From NCBI RefSeq assembly GCF_003234265.2, contig NZ_CP126256.1:2790001-2854000 (forward strand): DNA of 64,000 bases. Reading direction: 5' to 3'. The number at the start of each line of letters is the position of its first letter. Position 1 is the first letter of the stretch. Origin of the DNA: Curtobacterium sp. MCSS17_015. GTDB lineage: Bacteria; Actinomycetota; Actinomycetes; Actinomycetales; Microbacteriaceae. Positions 8,083-17,040 of the stretch are shown here, in pieces. The notes under the pieces were generated by a model. It made no database searches. It worked only from the letters and a program-made list of their open reading frames with translations, and was not told the origin of the DNA. The translations under genes were made by a program, and so were the position numbers.

Positions 8083-8108
8083 TCTATACGCCCGCATAGA
8101 CTGCATCC
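8083..8108 (+). promoter_or_regulatory. Promoter of LLM oxidoreductase with a CTAT/ATAG inverted repeat
   Basis: TAGACT at 8097-8102 fits an actinobacterial -10 element (TAnnnT) and ends six bases before the GTG at 8109, so the mRNA is probably leaderless. The -10 overlaps a small inverted repeat, CTAT-ACGCCCGC-ATAG (8084-8099), which a repressor could bind. No clear -35 hexamer. Confidence 0.45.
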
Positions 8109-9122
8109 GTGCGCGAACTCGGCTTCCTCTCCTTCGTCCCGAACCACGGTGGCACCCCGGGTGCCGCCAGCGCCCTGGAGGACGGCCTCCGGCTGTTCGA
8201 GACCGCCGAGGCGCTCGGCTACGGCACCGGGTGGGTCCGCGGACGCCACTTCGAGCCCTTCCTGACGAGCCCGATGACGTTCTTCGCCGCGGCCGCCCAG
8301 CGGACGAGCACGATCGGCTTCGGCACGGCCGTCCTCGGCATGCGGTACGAGGACCCGGTCCGTCTCGCCGAGGACGCCAGCACGGTGGACCTGCTCAGCG
8401 GCGGTCGGGTGCAGCTCGGCATCAGCACCGGGATCGCCGGGTACGGCCCCATCCTCGACCCGGTGTTCGGCGCCGCGGAGCGCTCGTTCCGCGACGAGGC
8501 CGAGGCCCGCGCTGCCCGACTGCTCGAGGTCCTGCACGGCGACGCGCTGGGCTCCGCCGGGAAGGGCTACGAGTCCATCCCGGCCGGTGCCGAGCTCACC
8601 CTGCAGCCGCAGAGCCCCGACCTGCTGGGCCGCGTCTGGTGGGGCGGCGGCAGCATGGGCACTGCGGTGAAGACGGCCGAGAAGGGCCTGCTGCTGCACT
8701 GCTCGACGCTGAACACCGAGGACACCGGCGCGCCGTTCGCCGAGGCGCAGGCCGATCAGATCGCCGCCTACCGTGGCCGGTTCGCCGAGTTGCACCCGGA
8801 CCGCACGCCGAAGGTCGCCGTGGGCCGGATCCTCGTCCCGCTGCTCGACGACGCCGACCGCGCCGCGCACGAGGAGTTCCTCACCGGGTACGCCTCCGGC
8901 ATGGACGACGAGGGTCGGCCGCTCTCCGGCCCGCCGTTCCGCTTCAGCAGGGTGCTCTCCGGCGAGCCGACCGCGATCGTCGACGCGCTGCTCGCCGACC
9001 CGGCCGTGTCGGCGACCGACGAACTCGTCGTGACCCTCCCGGCAAACGGGGACCGGGCCTCTCACGAGCGGATCCTGCGGATCGTCGCCGAGGAGATCGC
9101 GCCTGCGGTGCGCACGGCGTGA
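8109..9122 (+). CDS. LLM-class flavin-dependent oxidoreductase
   Basis: A 337-residue bacterial-luciferase-like monooxygenase with a TIM-barrel fold using FMNH2 or F420. It shows the family N-terminus RELGFLSFVPN, the segment GFGTAVLGMRYEDPVRLAEDA, the LLSGGRVQLGIS motif and the WWGGGS segment of the cofactor pocket. The substrate is unknown. The GTG start follows a probable -10 element directly. It is divergent from the helicase gene and is a paralogue of the gene at 18,065. Confidence 0.85.
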   Translation: MRELGFLSFVPNHGGTPGAASALEDGLRLFETAEALGYGTGWVRGRHFEPFLTSPMTFFAAAAQRTSTIGFGTAVLGMRYEDPVRLAEDASTVDLLSGGRVQLGISTGIAGYGPILDPVFGAAERSFRDEAEARAARLLEVLHGDALGSAGKGYESIPAGAELTLQPQSPDLLGRVWWGGGSMGTAVKTAEKGLLLHCSTLNTEDTGAPFAEAQADQIAAYRGRFAELHPDRTPKVAVGRILVPLLDDADRAAHEEFLTGYASGMDDEGRPLSGPPFRFSRVLSGEPTAIVDALLADPAVSATDELVVTLPANGDRASHERILRIVAEEIAPAVRTA

Positions 9123-9181
9123 CGGACGTGAGGCCCGGGACCGGCGAGCACTCCGGGCGCTGATCCGGGCATCCAGCGGGA

Positions 9182-9339
9182 CCCACGGTGTGGTGAGTTC
9201 CGTGGGCTCCCCCGCCGGACGACCATCCCGTCCCTGATCCACACGGGATGGTCGGACCATCGTTCCACCCAGCGGGTGCGTTGTCACACAGTTCGCAGCG
9301 AACGAGGATGCGCCCCCGCACCGGGTGCGGGGGCGCATC
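9182..9339. other. Run of three stem-loops between convergent genes
   Basis: The 392-bp gap between the LLM gene and the GH3 gene has no supported ORF. It holds three inverted repeats in a row: CCCACGG/CCGTGGG at 9182-9206; CGACCATCCCGT/ACGGGATGGTCG (12-bp arms, 11-bp loop) at 9220-9254; and GATGCGCCCCCGCACC with its complement at 9307-9339. The last looks like a bidirectional terminator. The first two are not needed for that job. I see nothing else in 9340-9514. Confidence 0.6.
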
Positions 9340-9514
9340 TGACCGCATCAGGACCGCCGGGGCGTCATCGGCCGGATCAGGAGGCCGCGGCGCTCACTCG
9401 GCAGTCCGTCATCGATGCGGGCGCCGCCGGTAACCAGCCGGCTGACGCATCGACGATCGTACTGGCCCCGATCCGGCCGGTGCGGAAAGTGGACGGATCC
9501 ACAGGTGTCGACAG

Positions 9515-12010
9515 TCACTCCAGTTCGAGGGAGGTCCGTCCGGCTTCGTCGACGACGGACGCGCCGATGTGCAGGGTGACGGTGCCGCGTTCGTGGACCC
9601 AGCGCCCGTCACGCCCGCCGTCCCAGTACGCGAACGCACGGGCGGGGACCTCGACGGACACCTCGGTCGAGGCTCCCGCGTCGAGACGCACCGGGGCGAA
9701 CCCGACGAGCCACCGCGCCGGTCGGTCGACGGCCGACTCCGCCCGGGACGCGTACACCTGCACGACGTGCTTGCCGGCGCGGTCGCCGGTGTTCGTCACC
9801 GTCGCCGTGACGACCACGGCATCGCCCTCGGTGACGGTCGGCGTCGACGCGAGGCCGTCGATCGTCCACGTGGTGTAACCGAGGCCGTGCCCGAACGGGT
9901 AGGCCGGTTCGGTGTCCGCCCGCAGCCAGGCCCGGTAGCCGATGTGGACGCCCTCGTCGTAGGCGACCCGCCCGTCGACGGGGGTGACGTCGAGCACCGG
10001 GACGTCCGCCGTCGCGGCCGGCCACGTGGTCGGCAGCCGACCGCCCGGCTCGCGGGCGCCGGTGAGGACGTCGGCGAGCGCGTTGCCGTACTCCTGCCCG
10101 CCGAACCAGGTGAGGAGCACCGCGGCGACGTCGTCGCGCCACGGCATCTCGACGGGCGAGCCGGCGTTCACGACGACGACCGTGGCGGGGTTGGCCGCGG
10201 CGACCGCACGGACGAGGTCGTCCTGGTGCCCGGGCAGCGCGAGGGACGTCCGGTCGTACCCCTCGGACTCGACCCGGCTGTTCGTGCCGACGACCACGAT
10301 CGCGACGTCGGCCTGCGACGCGGCGGACACCGCGGCTGCGATGAGGTCGGCCGGGTCGTCGTCCGAGGGCTCGGTGCCGAACTGGTAGGCGAGGACACCG
10401 CCGAGCGCCTCGTCCTGCACGATGTCGTGTTCGATGCGGATCGCGACCCGCTGCCCGGCCGTGACGGTGACGGGGACCGAGCGCGCCGGCGGGTTGAGGA
10501 ACGCGGCGCCGAGCTGGTCGCCCTCGTACGGCACGTCCTCGTCGAGCAGGAGCTCGCCGTCGATCCACATCCGAGAGCGCCCGGCCGCACCGATGCCGAT
10601 CCGCACGGAGCCGTCCTGCGGGGCCGTCCAGGTCGTGGTGACGTCGAGGCGGTCGGCCTCGCGCGTGGGGGCGTCACCGCCGAACCAGAACAGCGCCGTG
10701 GCCCGACGGTCCTCGGTGTACAGCTCGGCGCCCTCGCGCACGAAGGCGATCCGCGCGCCGGGCTCCCCGGTGACCGGGTTCGTGATGGTGTCGAGCGGGA
10801 ACTCGGCGATGCCCTCCTGGACGACGGCCCCGATCGTGTACTCGACCGACGCCGCCGGGAACCCGGCGCGGATCCCGTCGAGCGGGGACACGACCGACTC
10901 CGGCACGACCGTCGCCGAGCCGCCGCCCTGCGTCCGGGCCTGGTCGGCGTTGTGCCCGATCACCGCGATGCGCGACACCGCGGCGGGGTCGAGGGGCAGG
11001 ACGCCGGTGTTGCGGGCGAGGACCGTGCCCTCCGCCTCGGCCTCGCGCACGAAGGCGACGCCGTCCTCGACCGAGGGAGCGCTGGCACCAGCACCGGCAC
11101 CGGCAGGTGTCGCGTCGTCCACGCCCGACAGCGCCCCGACCCGGGCCGCGAGCAGGAGGATCCGGCGCACCTTCCGGTCGATCGCGGCCATCGGGACCTG
11201 GCCGGACTCCACCGCGGCCAGCAGCGGTCCCTCGCTCCACCACGGGTTCGGCCCGGGCATCGCGAGGTCCTGCGACGCCTTCGCCGCCTCGACGGAGCGC
11301 ACCCCGGTCCAGTCCGACACGACGACCCCGTCGAAACCCCACTCGGAGTTCAACGGCGTCTCGAGCAGGTCGTTCTCCGACGCGGTGACCCCGTTGACCG
11401 CGTTGTACGACGACATCACCGCCCAGGCGTGCGCCTCGGTGACCGTCTTCTCGAACGCGAGCAGGTACAGCTCCCGCAGTGCCCGCTCGGAGACCTCGGT
11501 CGAGGCGGTGAAGCGGTCGGTCTCGTAGTCGTTCGCGATGTAGTGCTTCGGCGTCGCCGCGACGCCGTGTTCCTGGACGCCCTCGACGTAGGCGGCGGCC
11601 AGCTCGGCGGTGAGCACCGGGTCCTCGCTGAACGCCTCGAAGTGGCGTCCACCGAGCGGTGAGCGGTGCAGGTTGATCGTCGGACCGAGCACGACGTCGA
11701 CCTCCTTGCGCCGGGCCTCCACGGCGGCCGCCCCGCCGTAGCGCTTCGCGATCGCCCGGTCCCACGACGCGCTCAGCGCGGTCGCGGACGGCAGGTTCAG
11801 CGACGGGTCCCGTTCGTCCCAGACCTCGCCGCGCACGCCGGAGGGCCCGTCCGACATGAGGATCCGGCGGAGTCCGATCTCCTCGACCGGCCAGGTCGTC
11901 CAGAAGTCACGGCCGGTGAGCAGTTGCACCTTCTGCTCGGTGGTGAGCCGGTCGAGGAGCGCGTCGATGCGTTCCAGGAGCGGGTCGGAGGCTGCGGAGG
12001 TGGTGGTCAC
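9515..12010 (-). CDS. Glycoside hydrolase family 3 beta-glucosidase
   Basis: An 831-residue GH3 enzyme that removes terminal beta-linked sugars, probably glucose, from plant-type oligosaccharides. The N-terminal barrel carries KHYIAND (155-161) and the nucleophile Asp233 in VVSDWTG. An (alpha/beta)6 sandwich follows, interrupted at about residues 425-560 by a PA14 carbohydrate-binding domain (YTEDRRATALFWF, then GRSRMWIDGELL). A fibronectin-III-like domain ends the protein (about 745-825). There is no signal peptide, so it acts inside the cell on imported sugars. The GTG start has GGAAGGAAC upstream. It is divergent from a TetR gene, its likely regulator. Confidence 0.92.
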   Translation of the reverse strand: MTTTSAASDPLLERIDALLDRLTTEQKVQLLTGRDFWTTWPVEEIGLRRILMSDGPSGVRGEVWDERDPSLNLPSATALSASWDRAIAKRYGGAAAVEARRKEVDVVLGPTINLHRSPLGGRHFEAFSEDPVLTAELAAAYVEGVQEHGVAATPKHYIANDYETDRFTASTEVSERALRELYLLAFEKTVTEAHAWAVMSSYNAVNGVTASENDLLETPLNSEWGFDGVVVSDWTGVRSVEAAKASQDLAMPGPNPWWSEGPLLAAVESGQVPMAAIDRKVRRILLLAARVGALSGVDDATPAGAGAGASAPSVEDGVAFVREAEAEGTVLARNTGVLPLDPAAVSRIAVIGHNADQARTQGGGSATVVPESVVSPLDGIRAGFPAASVEYTIGAVVQEGIAEFPLDTITNPVTGEPGARIAFVREGAELYTEDRRATALFWFGGDAPTREADRLDVTTTWTAPQDGSVRIGIGAAGRSRMWIDGELLLDEDVPYEGDQLGAAFLNPPARSVPVTVTAGQRVAIRIEHDIVQDEALGGVLAYQFGTEPSDDDPADLIAAAVSAASQADVAIVVVGTNSRVESEGYDRTSLALPGHQDDLVRAVAAANPATVVVVNAGSPVEMPWRDDVAAVLLTWFGGQEYGNALADVLTGAREPGGRLPTTWPAATADVPVLDVTPVDGRVAYDEGVHIGYRAWLRADTEPAYPFGHGLGYTTWTIDGLASTPTVTEGDAVVVTATVTNTGDRAGKHVVQVYASRAESAVDRPARWLVGFAPVRLDAGASTEVSVEVPARAFAYWDGGRDGRWVHERGTVTLHIGASVVDEAGRTSLELE

Positions 12011-12085
12011 GGGGGCGTTCCTTCCGTCGGAGACGTACCGCCGAGCGCCGTCGTCGGCAGTGTCCTCACGCTAGCACCAATCCCT

Positions 12086-12132
12086 ACCAGCGCTCGGTTT
12101 CTGGTTCCGGCGCGGGGCGGTACTCTCTCGCC
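12086..12132. promoter_or_regulatory. Possible TetR operator and leaderless tetR promoter
   Basis: In the 122-bp divergent gap, ACCAG at 12086-12090 and CTGGT at 12101-12105 form an inverted repeat with centres 15 bp apart, which suits a dimeric TetR protein. TACTCT at 12121-12126 is a plausible -10 element and lies six bases before the tetR ATG, giving a leaderless transcript. The operator is short and tentative. Confidence 0.35.
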
Positions 12133-12723
12133 ATGGCACGACGGGGTTCGTACGCGAAGGGCATCGCCAAGCGCGAGGAGATCCTCTCCGTCGCGTTGGA
12201 GCTCGTCGCCACCCAGGGGTTCCGGCGCACCAGCATCAAGGACATCGCCGACGCCGTCGGGCTCACCCAGGCGGGTCTGCTGCACTACTTCGACTCGAAG
12301 GACGAGCTCTGGGTCGCGATCCTCCGCCGCCGCGACGACCTGGACAACGCCGCGCAGTGGGACGCCCCGGACCCCGCCGCGCTCCTCGCCGCGGTCGTCC
12401 GGCACAACGCCGAGGTCCCGGGCCTCGTGCAGATGTTCGTGAACCTGTCCGCCGCGGCGGCGACCGATCCCGAGCACCCGGCGCACGCCTACTTCCGCGA
12501 GCGCTACGAGACCACGCGCAGCCGCATGACGGACGACTTCCGCCGGATGCAGCAGGACGGCCGGCTCCGCGCTGACCTCGACCCCGAGGAACTCGCGAGC
12601 GTCCTGCTCGCCACCTCCGACGGCATGCAGATCCAGTGGCTGTACGACCCGACCCGGGACATGGCCGAGCACGTCGAGCTCGTCACACGCCTCGCGATGG
12701 CGCAGGTCACGGCCGGCTCCTGA
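12133..12723 (+). CDS. TetR/AcrR family transcriptional regulator
   Basis: A 196-residue repressor. The N-terminal helix-turn-helix is clear: KREEILSVALELVATQG, then TSIKDIADAVGLTQAGLLHYFDSKDELW (about residues 15-62), with the family's recognition-helix pattern GLxHYFxSKxxL. The C-terminal part is the ligand-binding/dimer domain and ends LVTRLAMAQV. It is divergent from the GH3 beta-glucosidase with 122 bp between starts, so control of that gene in response to a sugar or glucoside is likely (inference). The transcript appears to start at or next to the ATG. Confidence 0.85.
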   Translation: MARRGSYAKGIAKREEILSVALELVATQGFRRTSIKDIADAVGLTQAGLLHYFDSKDELWVAILRRRDDLDNAAQWDAPDPAALLAAVVRHNAEVPGLVQMFVNLSAAAATDPEHPAHAYFRERYETTRSRMTDDFRRMQQDGRLRADLDPEELASVLLATSDGMQIQWLYDPTRDMAEHVELVTRLAMAQVTAGS

Positions 12724-12847
12724 CGGCCGGGAGGCCCGCCCCGTCCCCACGACACGGGTACCGCCGGTACCTGGTCGCGTCCACCGCCCGCGGTGCAGGA
12801 TGGACCGGACCCGACCCGGGGTCTCGACGACGAGGTGGAGTGACGCG

Positions 12848-13702
12848 ATGACGCGTGTAGTGGTGACCGGTGGCAGCGGCAAGCTCGGACGGGCGGTGGT
12901 CCGCGACCTGGACGAGCACGGCTACGACGTCGTGCTGATCGACCGGGTGCCCTCGCCGGACAAGCCCGAGCGGGTGCAGTTCGTCCGCACCGACCTCACC
13001 GACTACGGCCAGGTCCTCAACACCCTGATCGGGGTCGACGACCGCTACGACTCGGTCGACGCCGTCGTGCACCTCGGCGCGGTGCCGGCGCCGGGCCAGG
13101 TGCCGGACGTCGCACTCATCACGAACAACGTGACCGCGTCGATCAACGTCTTCCACGCTGCCCGCGCGGCCCGCATCCGGAACGTGGTGTGGGCCTCCAG
13201 TGAGACGCTCCTGGGGATCCCGATGGGCGAGCACCACCCGCCCTACCTGCCCGTCGACGAGGAGTTCGCGGTCCGCCCGCAGTCGTCGTACTCGCTCGGG
13301 AAGGCCGTCGAGGAGGAGATGGCCCGCCACTTCACCCACTGGGACCCGCAGTTGAAGATGATCGGTCTGCGCTTCTCGAACGTGATGGACGAGACCGACT
13401 ACCCGGCGTTCCCGTGGGACGCGACCCCGGAGGCGAAGACCTTCAACCTGTGGTCGTACATCGACTCCCGCGACGGCGCCCAGGCCGTGCGGAAGGCCGT
13501 CGAGAGCGAGCTGACCGGGTTCGAGGCGTTCATCATCGCGAGCCCCGACACCGTCATGGACACCCCGACGCTGGAGCTCGTCGAGCAGTACCTGCCGGAC
13601 GTCGAGCGCCGTGCCGACATCGACGGCGTCAGCTCGCTGCTGTCCTCCGACAAGGCCCGCGAGCTCCTCGGCTACGCCCCCGAGCACACCTGGCGCCGCT
13701 GA
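12848..13702 (+). CDS. NAD(P)-dependent epimerase/dehydratase
   Basis: A 284-residue extended short-chain dehydrogenase. The Rossmann motif VTGGSGKLGRAV is at residues 5-16, a dinucleotide-binding Asp follows in VVLIDRV, and the catalytic SSYSLGK segment supplies the YxxxK pair. The family includes sugar-nucleotide epimerases and uronate dehydrogenases. No sugar specificity can be assigned. A GAGGTGGAG sequence lies ahead of the ATG. It is encoded alone, between tetR and the convergent methyltransferase gene, only four bases from that gene's stop. Confidence 0.85.
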   Translation: MTRVVVTGGSGKLGRAVVRDLDEHGYDVVLIDRVPSPDKPERVQFVRTDLTDYGQVLNTLIGVDDRYDSVDAVVHLGAVPAPGQVPDVALITNNVTASINVFHAARAARIRNVVWASSETLLGIPMGEHHPPYLPVDEEFAVRPQSSYSLGKAVEEEMARHFTHWDPQLKMIGLRFSNVMDETDYPAFPWDATPEAKTFNLWSYIDSRDGAQAVRKAVESELTGFEAFIIASPDTVMDTPTLELVEQYLPDVERRADIDGVSSLLSSDKARELLGYAPEHTWRR

Positions 13703-13706
13703 CCCC

Positions 13707-15254
13707 TCAGGCGGGGAGCAGCAGCCCGTCGAGCACCAGGTCACGCAGGCGCGGCAACAGGTCCGCCGAGAGTGCCACCTCGTCGACGTCGGTGAGCTGG
13801 GCGATCGCGCCGACGATCTGGCCGACGGCGAGCTCCCCGTCTGCCGCCCCGACGAACGCGGCGAGCGCGGTGTCGGCGTCGATCCGGCGGCCGAACCCGC
13901 CGCCCTGCACGAGCGTCATGACCGTGGGGTCGTCGTTGCCGGGCCAGTAGTGCCGTTCCTCGGTGACGTCGCCGGCGACGCGGAGGTGTGCCGCGGCGAA
14001 GGCCCGGTCGTCGTGGGCGGCGAGCCAGCTGACCGCGTCGAACACCCGTGCGATCGTGGCTCCGAGCCCGGCGGGGTTCGAACCGAGCGTCTCCGCGACG
14101 CGCTCGAAGCGGCGGAGGCCGGACGGGCCTCCCCGGCGGACCACGACGTAGCCGAAGCCGACACCGGTGACGTGCCGGTCGCGGAAGTCGTCCAACCACG
14201 CATCGACGAGCGCGTCGAACTCCGGCGTCCCGGGCTTCGTGCCGCCGTCGCGGATCCAGGTCTCGGCGTAGGCGGGTGGGTCCTCGCGCTCCCGCTCGAC
14301 CACCCACACGTCGAGGTCGGCGTCGTCGAACCAGGAGCGCACGCGGTCGAGACCGTCGCTCCCCCAGCGGTACTCCCAGTTGCCGAGGAGCTGCGCGGTC
14401 CCGCCGGGCTCGAGGTGGTCCTCGAGTCCGCGGAGCACGGTCTCGACGAGGGCGTCGCCGACCATCCCGCCGTCGCGGTACTCGTAGGCGGGGACGCCCT
14501 CGCGCCGGGGCGTGATGACGAACGGCGGGTTCGACACGATCCGGTCGAACCGCTCGCCCGCGACCGGCTCGAACAGGGAGCCGAGGCGGAAGTCGATGCC
14601 GTCGACGTCGTTGAGCTGCGCGTTGAACCGGGCGATGTCGAGGGCGCGGGCGGAGATGTCGGTCGCGACGACGGTGTCGGCGAAGCGGCGGGCGTGCATG
14701 GCCTGGATGCCGCAGCCGGTGCCGAGGTCGAGCACCCGTCGCACGGGCACGGGCAGCTGCAGCCCGCTGAGCGTCGTGGTGGCACCGCCGATGCCGAGGA
14801 CGTGTTCCTCGCTGATGGCGTGCCCGAGGGCGAGTTCACCCAGGTCGGACGCGATCCACCAGCTGCCGGCGCCGAGGTCGTCGACGAAGGCGTACGGGCG
14901 GAGGTCGAGGGCGGGGGCGATGCCGTCCGTGTCCGTCCGCAGCACGCCGGCCGTGACGAGCGCGTCGACGCCGGTGGTCGGGAAGGCCGTCTCGGCGTCG
15001 GCGCGCGGCACCGGCAGTCCGAGCACGAACAGCGTGGCGATCGTGGACAGGGGTGTGGTCGGGCGCTCGGCGAGTGCGCGGAGGGCCGCGACCCGGGTGC
15101 CGCGGTGCAGCGCTGCCGCCGCCTCGCTCCCCCAGAGCGCGTCGACACCCTCGACCGTGTAGCCGGTGGCGGCGAGGTCCGCGGCGAGCGCCGACGTCAC
15201 GACGGGGTCGGCGACGACGGTCGGCAGTCGGTGCCGCTGGGTCCCCCCGCTCAC
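13707..15254 (-). CDS. SAM-dependent methyltransferase (DUF7059 plus small-methyltransferase domain)
   Basis: A 515-residue protein. The N-terminal 150 residues form a helical/winged domain as in DUF7059 proteins. A class I methyltransferase follows: motif I RVLDLGTGCGIQ near residue 175, motif II ATDISARALDIA, and motif IV SNPPFV, the NPPF signature of N-methyltransferases acting on amide or amino groups (HemK/RsmC-like). A further C-terminal domain of about 170 residues is unassigned. The substrate may be protein or nucleic acid. The GTG start overlaps the stop of arsR by three bases, so the two are translationally coupled and transcribed together leftwards. Confidence 0.78.
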   Translation of the reverse strand: MSGGTQRHRLPTVVADPVVTSALAADLAATGYTVEGVDALWGSEAAAALHRGTRVAALRALAERPTTPLSTIATLFVLGLPVPRADAETAFPTTGVDALVTAGVLRTDTDGIAPALDLRPYAFVDDLGAGSWWIASDLGELALGHAISEEHVLGIGGATTTLSGLQLPVPVRRVLDLGTGCGIQAMHARRFADTVVATDISARALDIARFNAQLNDVDGIDFRLGSLFEPVAGERFDRIVSNPPFVITPRREGVPAYEYRDGGMVGDALVETVLRGLEDHLEPGGTAQLLGNWEYRWGSDGLDRVRSWFDDADLDVWVVEREREDPPAYAETWIRDGGTKPGTPEFDALVDAWLDDFRDRHVTGVGFGYVVVRRGGPSGLRRFERVAETLGSNPAGLGATIARVFDAVSWLAAHDDRAFAAAHLRVAGDVTEERHYWPGNDDPTVMTLVQGGGFGRRIDADTALAAFVGAADGELAVGQIVGAIAQLTDVDEVALSADLLPRLRDLVLDGLLLPA

Positions 15255-15616
15255 GCGACGGCCTCGGCGCGCACGAGTCCCGCCGGCACCTGCCAGTCGA
15301 GCACGAGGTCGAGCAGGCCGGGGAAACGCTGCTGGACGTCCTCGGTCCGGACACGGCTGACCCGGGTCAGTCCCTCCAGGTGCTGCTCGAGGAGCCCGGC
15401 TTCGCGGAGGACACGGAAGTGGTGCGTCAGCGTCGACTTCGGGCGGTCGATGCCGACCCAGCCGCAGGAGCGTTCCCCGCCGGCGGCGTCGACCAGGTAC
15501 CGGTGCAGGATCGACAGCCGAATCGGGTCGGACAGGGCGTCCATCACGACGGGCAGGTCCATCTCGGCCGGCGACGGCTGGGGCAGCCGTTCGGGGGCAT
15601 CGTCGCGCTCGGGCAT
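15251..15616 (-). CDS. ArsR-family transcriptional regulator
   Basis: A 121-residue winged-helix repressor: ALSDPIRLSILHRYLV opens the domain and STLTHHFRVLREAGLLEQHLEGLTR is the recognition helix and wing. No metal-binding ELCVCDL motif is present, so it probably senses a small organic molecule rather than a metal. The ATG was preferred because upstream codons read through the operator region. It is divergent from an MFS pump (136 bp apart), with a striking palindromic region between them, and is coupled to the downstream methyltransferase. Confidence 0.85.
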   Translation of the reverse strand: MPERDDAPERLPQPSPAEMDLPVVMDALSDPIRLSILHRYLVDAAGGERSCGWVGIDRPKSTLTHHFRVLREAGLLEQHLEGLTRVSRVRTEDVQQRFPGLLDLVLDWQVPAGLVRAEAVA

Positions 15617-15640
15617 GGACGGGACGCTACCACCGTTCCT

Positions 15641-15720
15641 GTCCCAGTACGACTTGCGTCGTACTGCCCGGTACGGTACCAATGCGGTACCACCTGGTAC
15701 GACTCTGCTCGTACTGGGAC
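15641..15720. promoter_or_regulatory. GTAC-rich operator cluster between arsR and MFS genes
   Basis: Six GTAC words lie in 80 bp. CAGTACGAC-TTGC-GTCGTACTG (15645-15666) is a perfect inverted repeat with 9-bp arms. GTACGA-CTCTGC-TCGTAC (15697-15714) is a second. Between them lie two GGTACC palindromes (15675-15680, 15686-15691). The outermost 12 bases, GTCCCAGTACGA at 15641-15652 and TCGTACTGGGAC at 15709-15720, are also exact inverted complements of each other, so the whole block is symmetric. This is best explained as tandem binding sites for the ArsR protein controlling both divergent promoters. Confidence 0.75.
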
Positions 15721-15752
15721 ACCGCTGGGTCATCACGACGGAAGGGACGCCC

Positions 15753-16997
15753 ATGCAGTCCACACGCTCGGTCGCCGGGTTCTGGATCATCGCCGCCATG
15801 CTGCTCGTGGCGTTGGCGTCCTCGGCGGTCCCCGCCCCGATCTACCCCGTCTACGCCGCCGAGTGGCACCTGACGCCGCTCATGCTCACCGCCGTGTTCG
15901 CCGTCTACGTCGCCGGCCTCCTCGTGAGCCTGCTCGTCGCCGGCCGTCTGTCCGACCACGTCGGCCGGAAGCCCGTGCTCGTCGCCGGCGGGGTGGGCCT
16001 CGCGGTGTCGCTCGGGCTCTTCGCGGTCGCCGACGGCTTCGGTGCCCTCGTCCTCGACCGCGTGGTGCAGGGCGTCGCCGTCGGCCTGCTCATCGGTGCC
16101 CTCGGTGCCGCACTCATCGACAACTCCCTCGAACGACACCCCGCACTCGCCGGCGTGCTGAACGGAGCGGTCCCGCCGATCGCCCTCGCCACCGGCGCCC
16201 TGTCGAGCGGCGCCCTGGTCGAGTGGGGTCCCGCTCCCGAGCAGTTCGTCTACCTGCTCTTCGGTGCGCTCCTCGTGCTCATGCTCGTCGCGCTCGTCGT
16301 CGTCCCCGAGCGGGTCACCCGCCGCCCCGGAGCCCTCCGGTCCCTCCGCCCGACGATCGCCGTGCCGCGGTCCTCCCGCCGGTTGTTCCGCGGCGTCGCC
16401 GGGTCCCTCATCGCGAGCTGGGCCCTCGGCGGACTCTTCCTGTCACTCGTCCCCTCGGCGCTCGGCGCCGTCTTCGGCATCGACAACCACTTCGCCGCCG
16501 GTGCCCTCATCGCCGTCGTCACCGGGGTCGGTGCCGCGACCGGGATCGCCACCCAGCGGCTCGACCCCCGCATCGGCGTGCTCATCGGGCTCGTCGCACT
16601 GGTCCTCGGGCCGGTCGTCACGATCGGCTTCGTGTTCGCCCAGTCCCTGCCGGGCCTGGTCGTCGGCAGTGCGATCGCCGGCGTCGGCTTCGGCGCGGGG
16701 TTCCAGGCACCGCTCCGGATGCTCCTCGCCACCGCGGCGCCGACCCACCGCGCCGGACTGCTCTCGACGATCTACGTCGTCAGCTACCTGGCCTTCGGCG
16801 TCCCGAGCGTCATCGGCGGGTTCCTCGAGCCGGTGCTCGGGCTCGTCCCGGTGCTCGCCGGGTACGGCGCGTTCATCGTCCTCGCAGCGGTCGTCGCCCT
16901 CGCCCTGCAGCTGACGTCGAAGGACGCGGCCGCGGTCGAGGAGGCCGCGGCGGAAGCCGTCGAGCGCACGGCGACGGGCTCGGTCCGCGCCGTCTGA
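15753..16997 (+). CDS. MFS efflux transporter
   Basis: A 414-residue, twelve-segment MFS protein of the drug:proton antiporter type. The loop 2-3 signature is intact as GRLSDHVGRKPVL (about residues 66-78). The N-terminal helix begins RSVAGFWIIAAMLLVALASS. The C-terminal tail is alanine/glutamate-rich and cytoplasmic. It is divergent from arsR and has an ArsR-type operator cluster directly upstream, so efflux of a toxic compound under ArsR control is the likely role. The compound itself is unknown. Confidence 0.85.
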   Translation: MQSTRSVAGFWIIAAMLLVALASSAVPAPIYPVYAAEWHLTPLMLTAVFAVYVAGLLVSLLVAGRLSDHVGRKPVLVAGGVGLAVSLGLFAVADGFGALVLDRVVQGVAVGLLIGALGAALIDNSLERHPALAGVLNGAVPPIALATGALSSGALVEWGPAPEQFVYLLFGALLVLMLVALVVVPERVTRRPGALRSLRPTIAVPRSSRRLFRGVAGSLIASWALGGLFLSLVPSALGAVFGIDNHFAAGALIAVVTGVGAATGIATQRLDPRIGVLIGLVALVLGPVVTIGFVFAQSLPGLVVGSAIAGVGFGAGFQAPLRMLLATAAPTHRAGLLSTIYVVSYLAFGVPSVIGGFLEPVLGLVPVLAGYGAFIVLAAVVALALQLTSKDAAAVEEAAAEAVERTATGSVRAV

Positions 16998-17040
16998 CGC
17001 GCACCCGCGCGACGTCGGCCGTCGGCCGTCGGACGAGCCG

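Noticed and set aside
8004..9338. Upstream continuation of the helicase reading frame, which would make a 1296-residue protein
   Set aside because: It runs antisense through the LLM oxidoreductase, has no similarity to the helicase family, and the family start fits the ATG at 8003.
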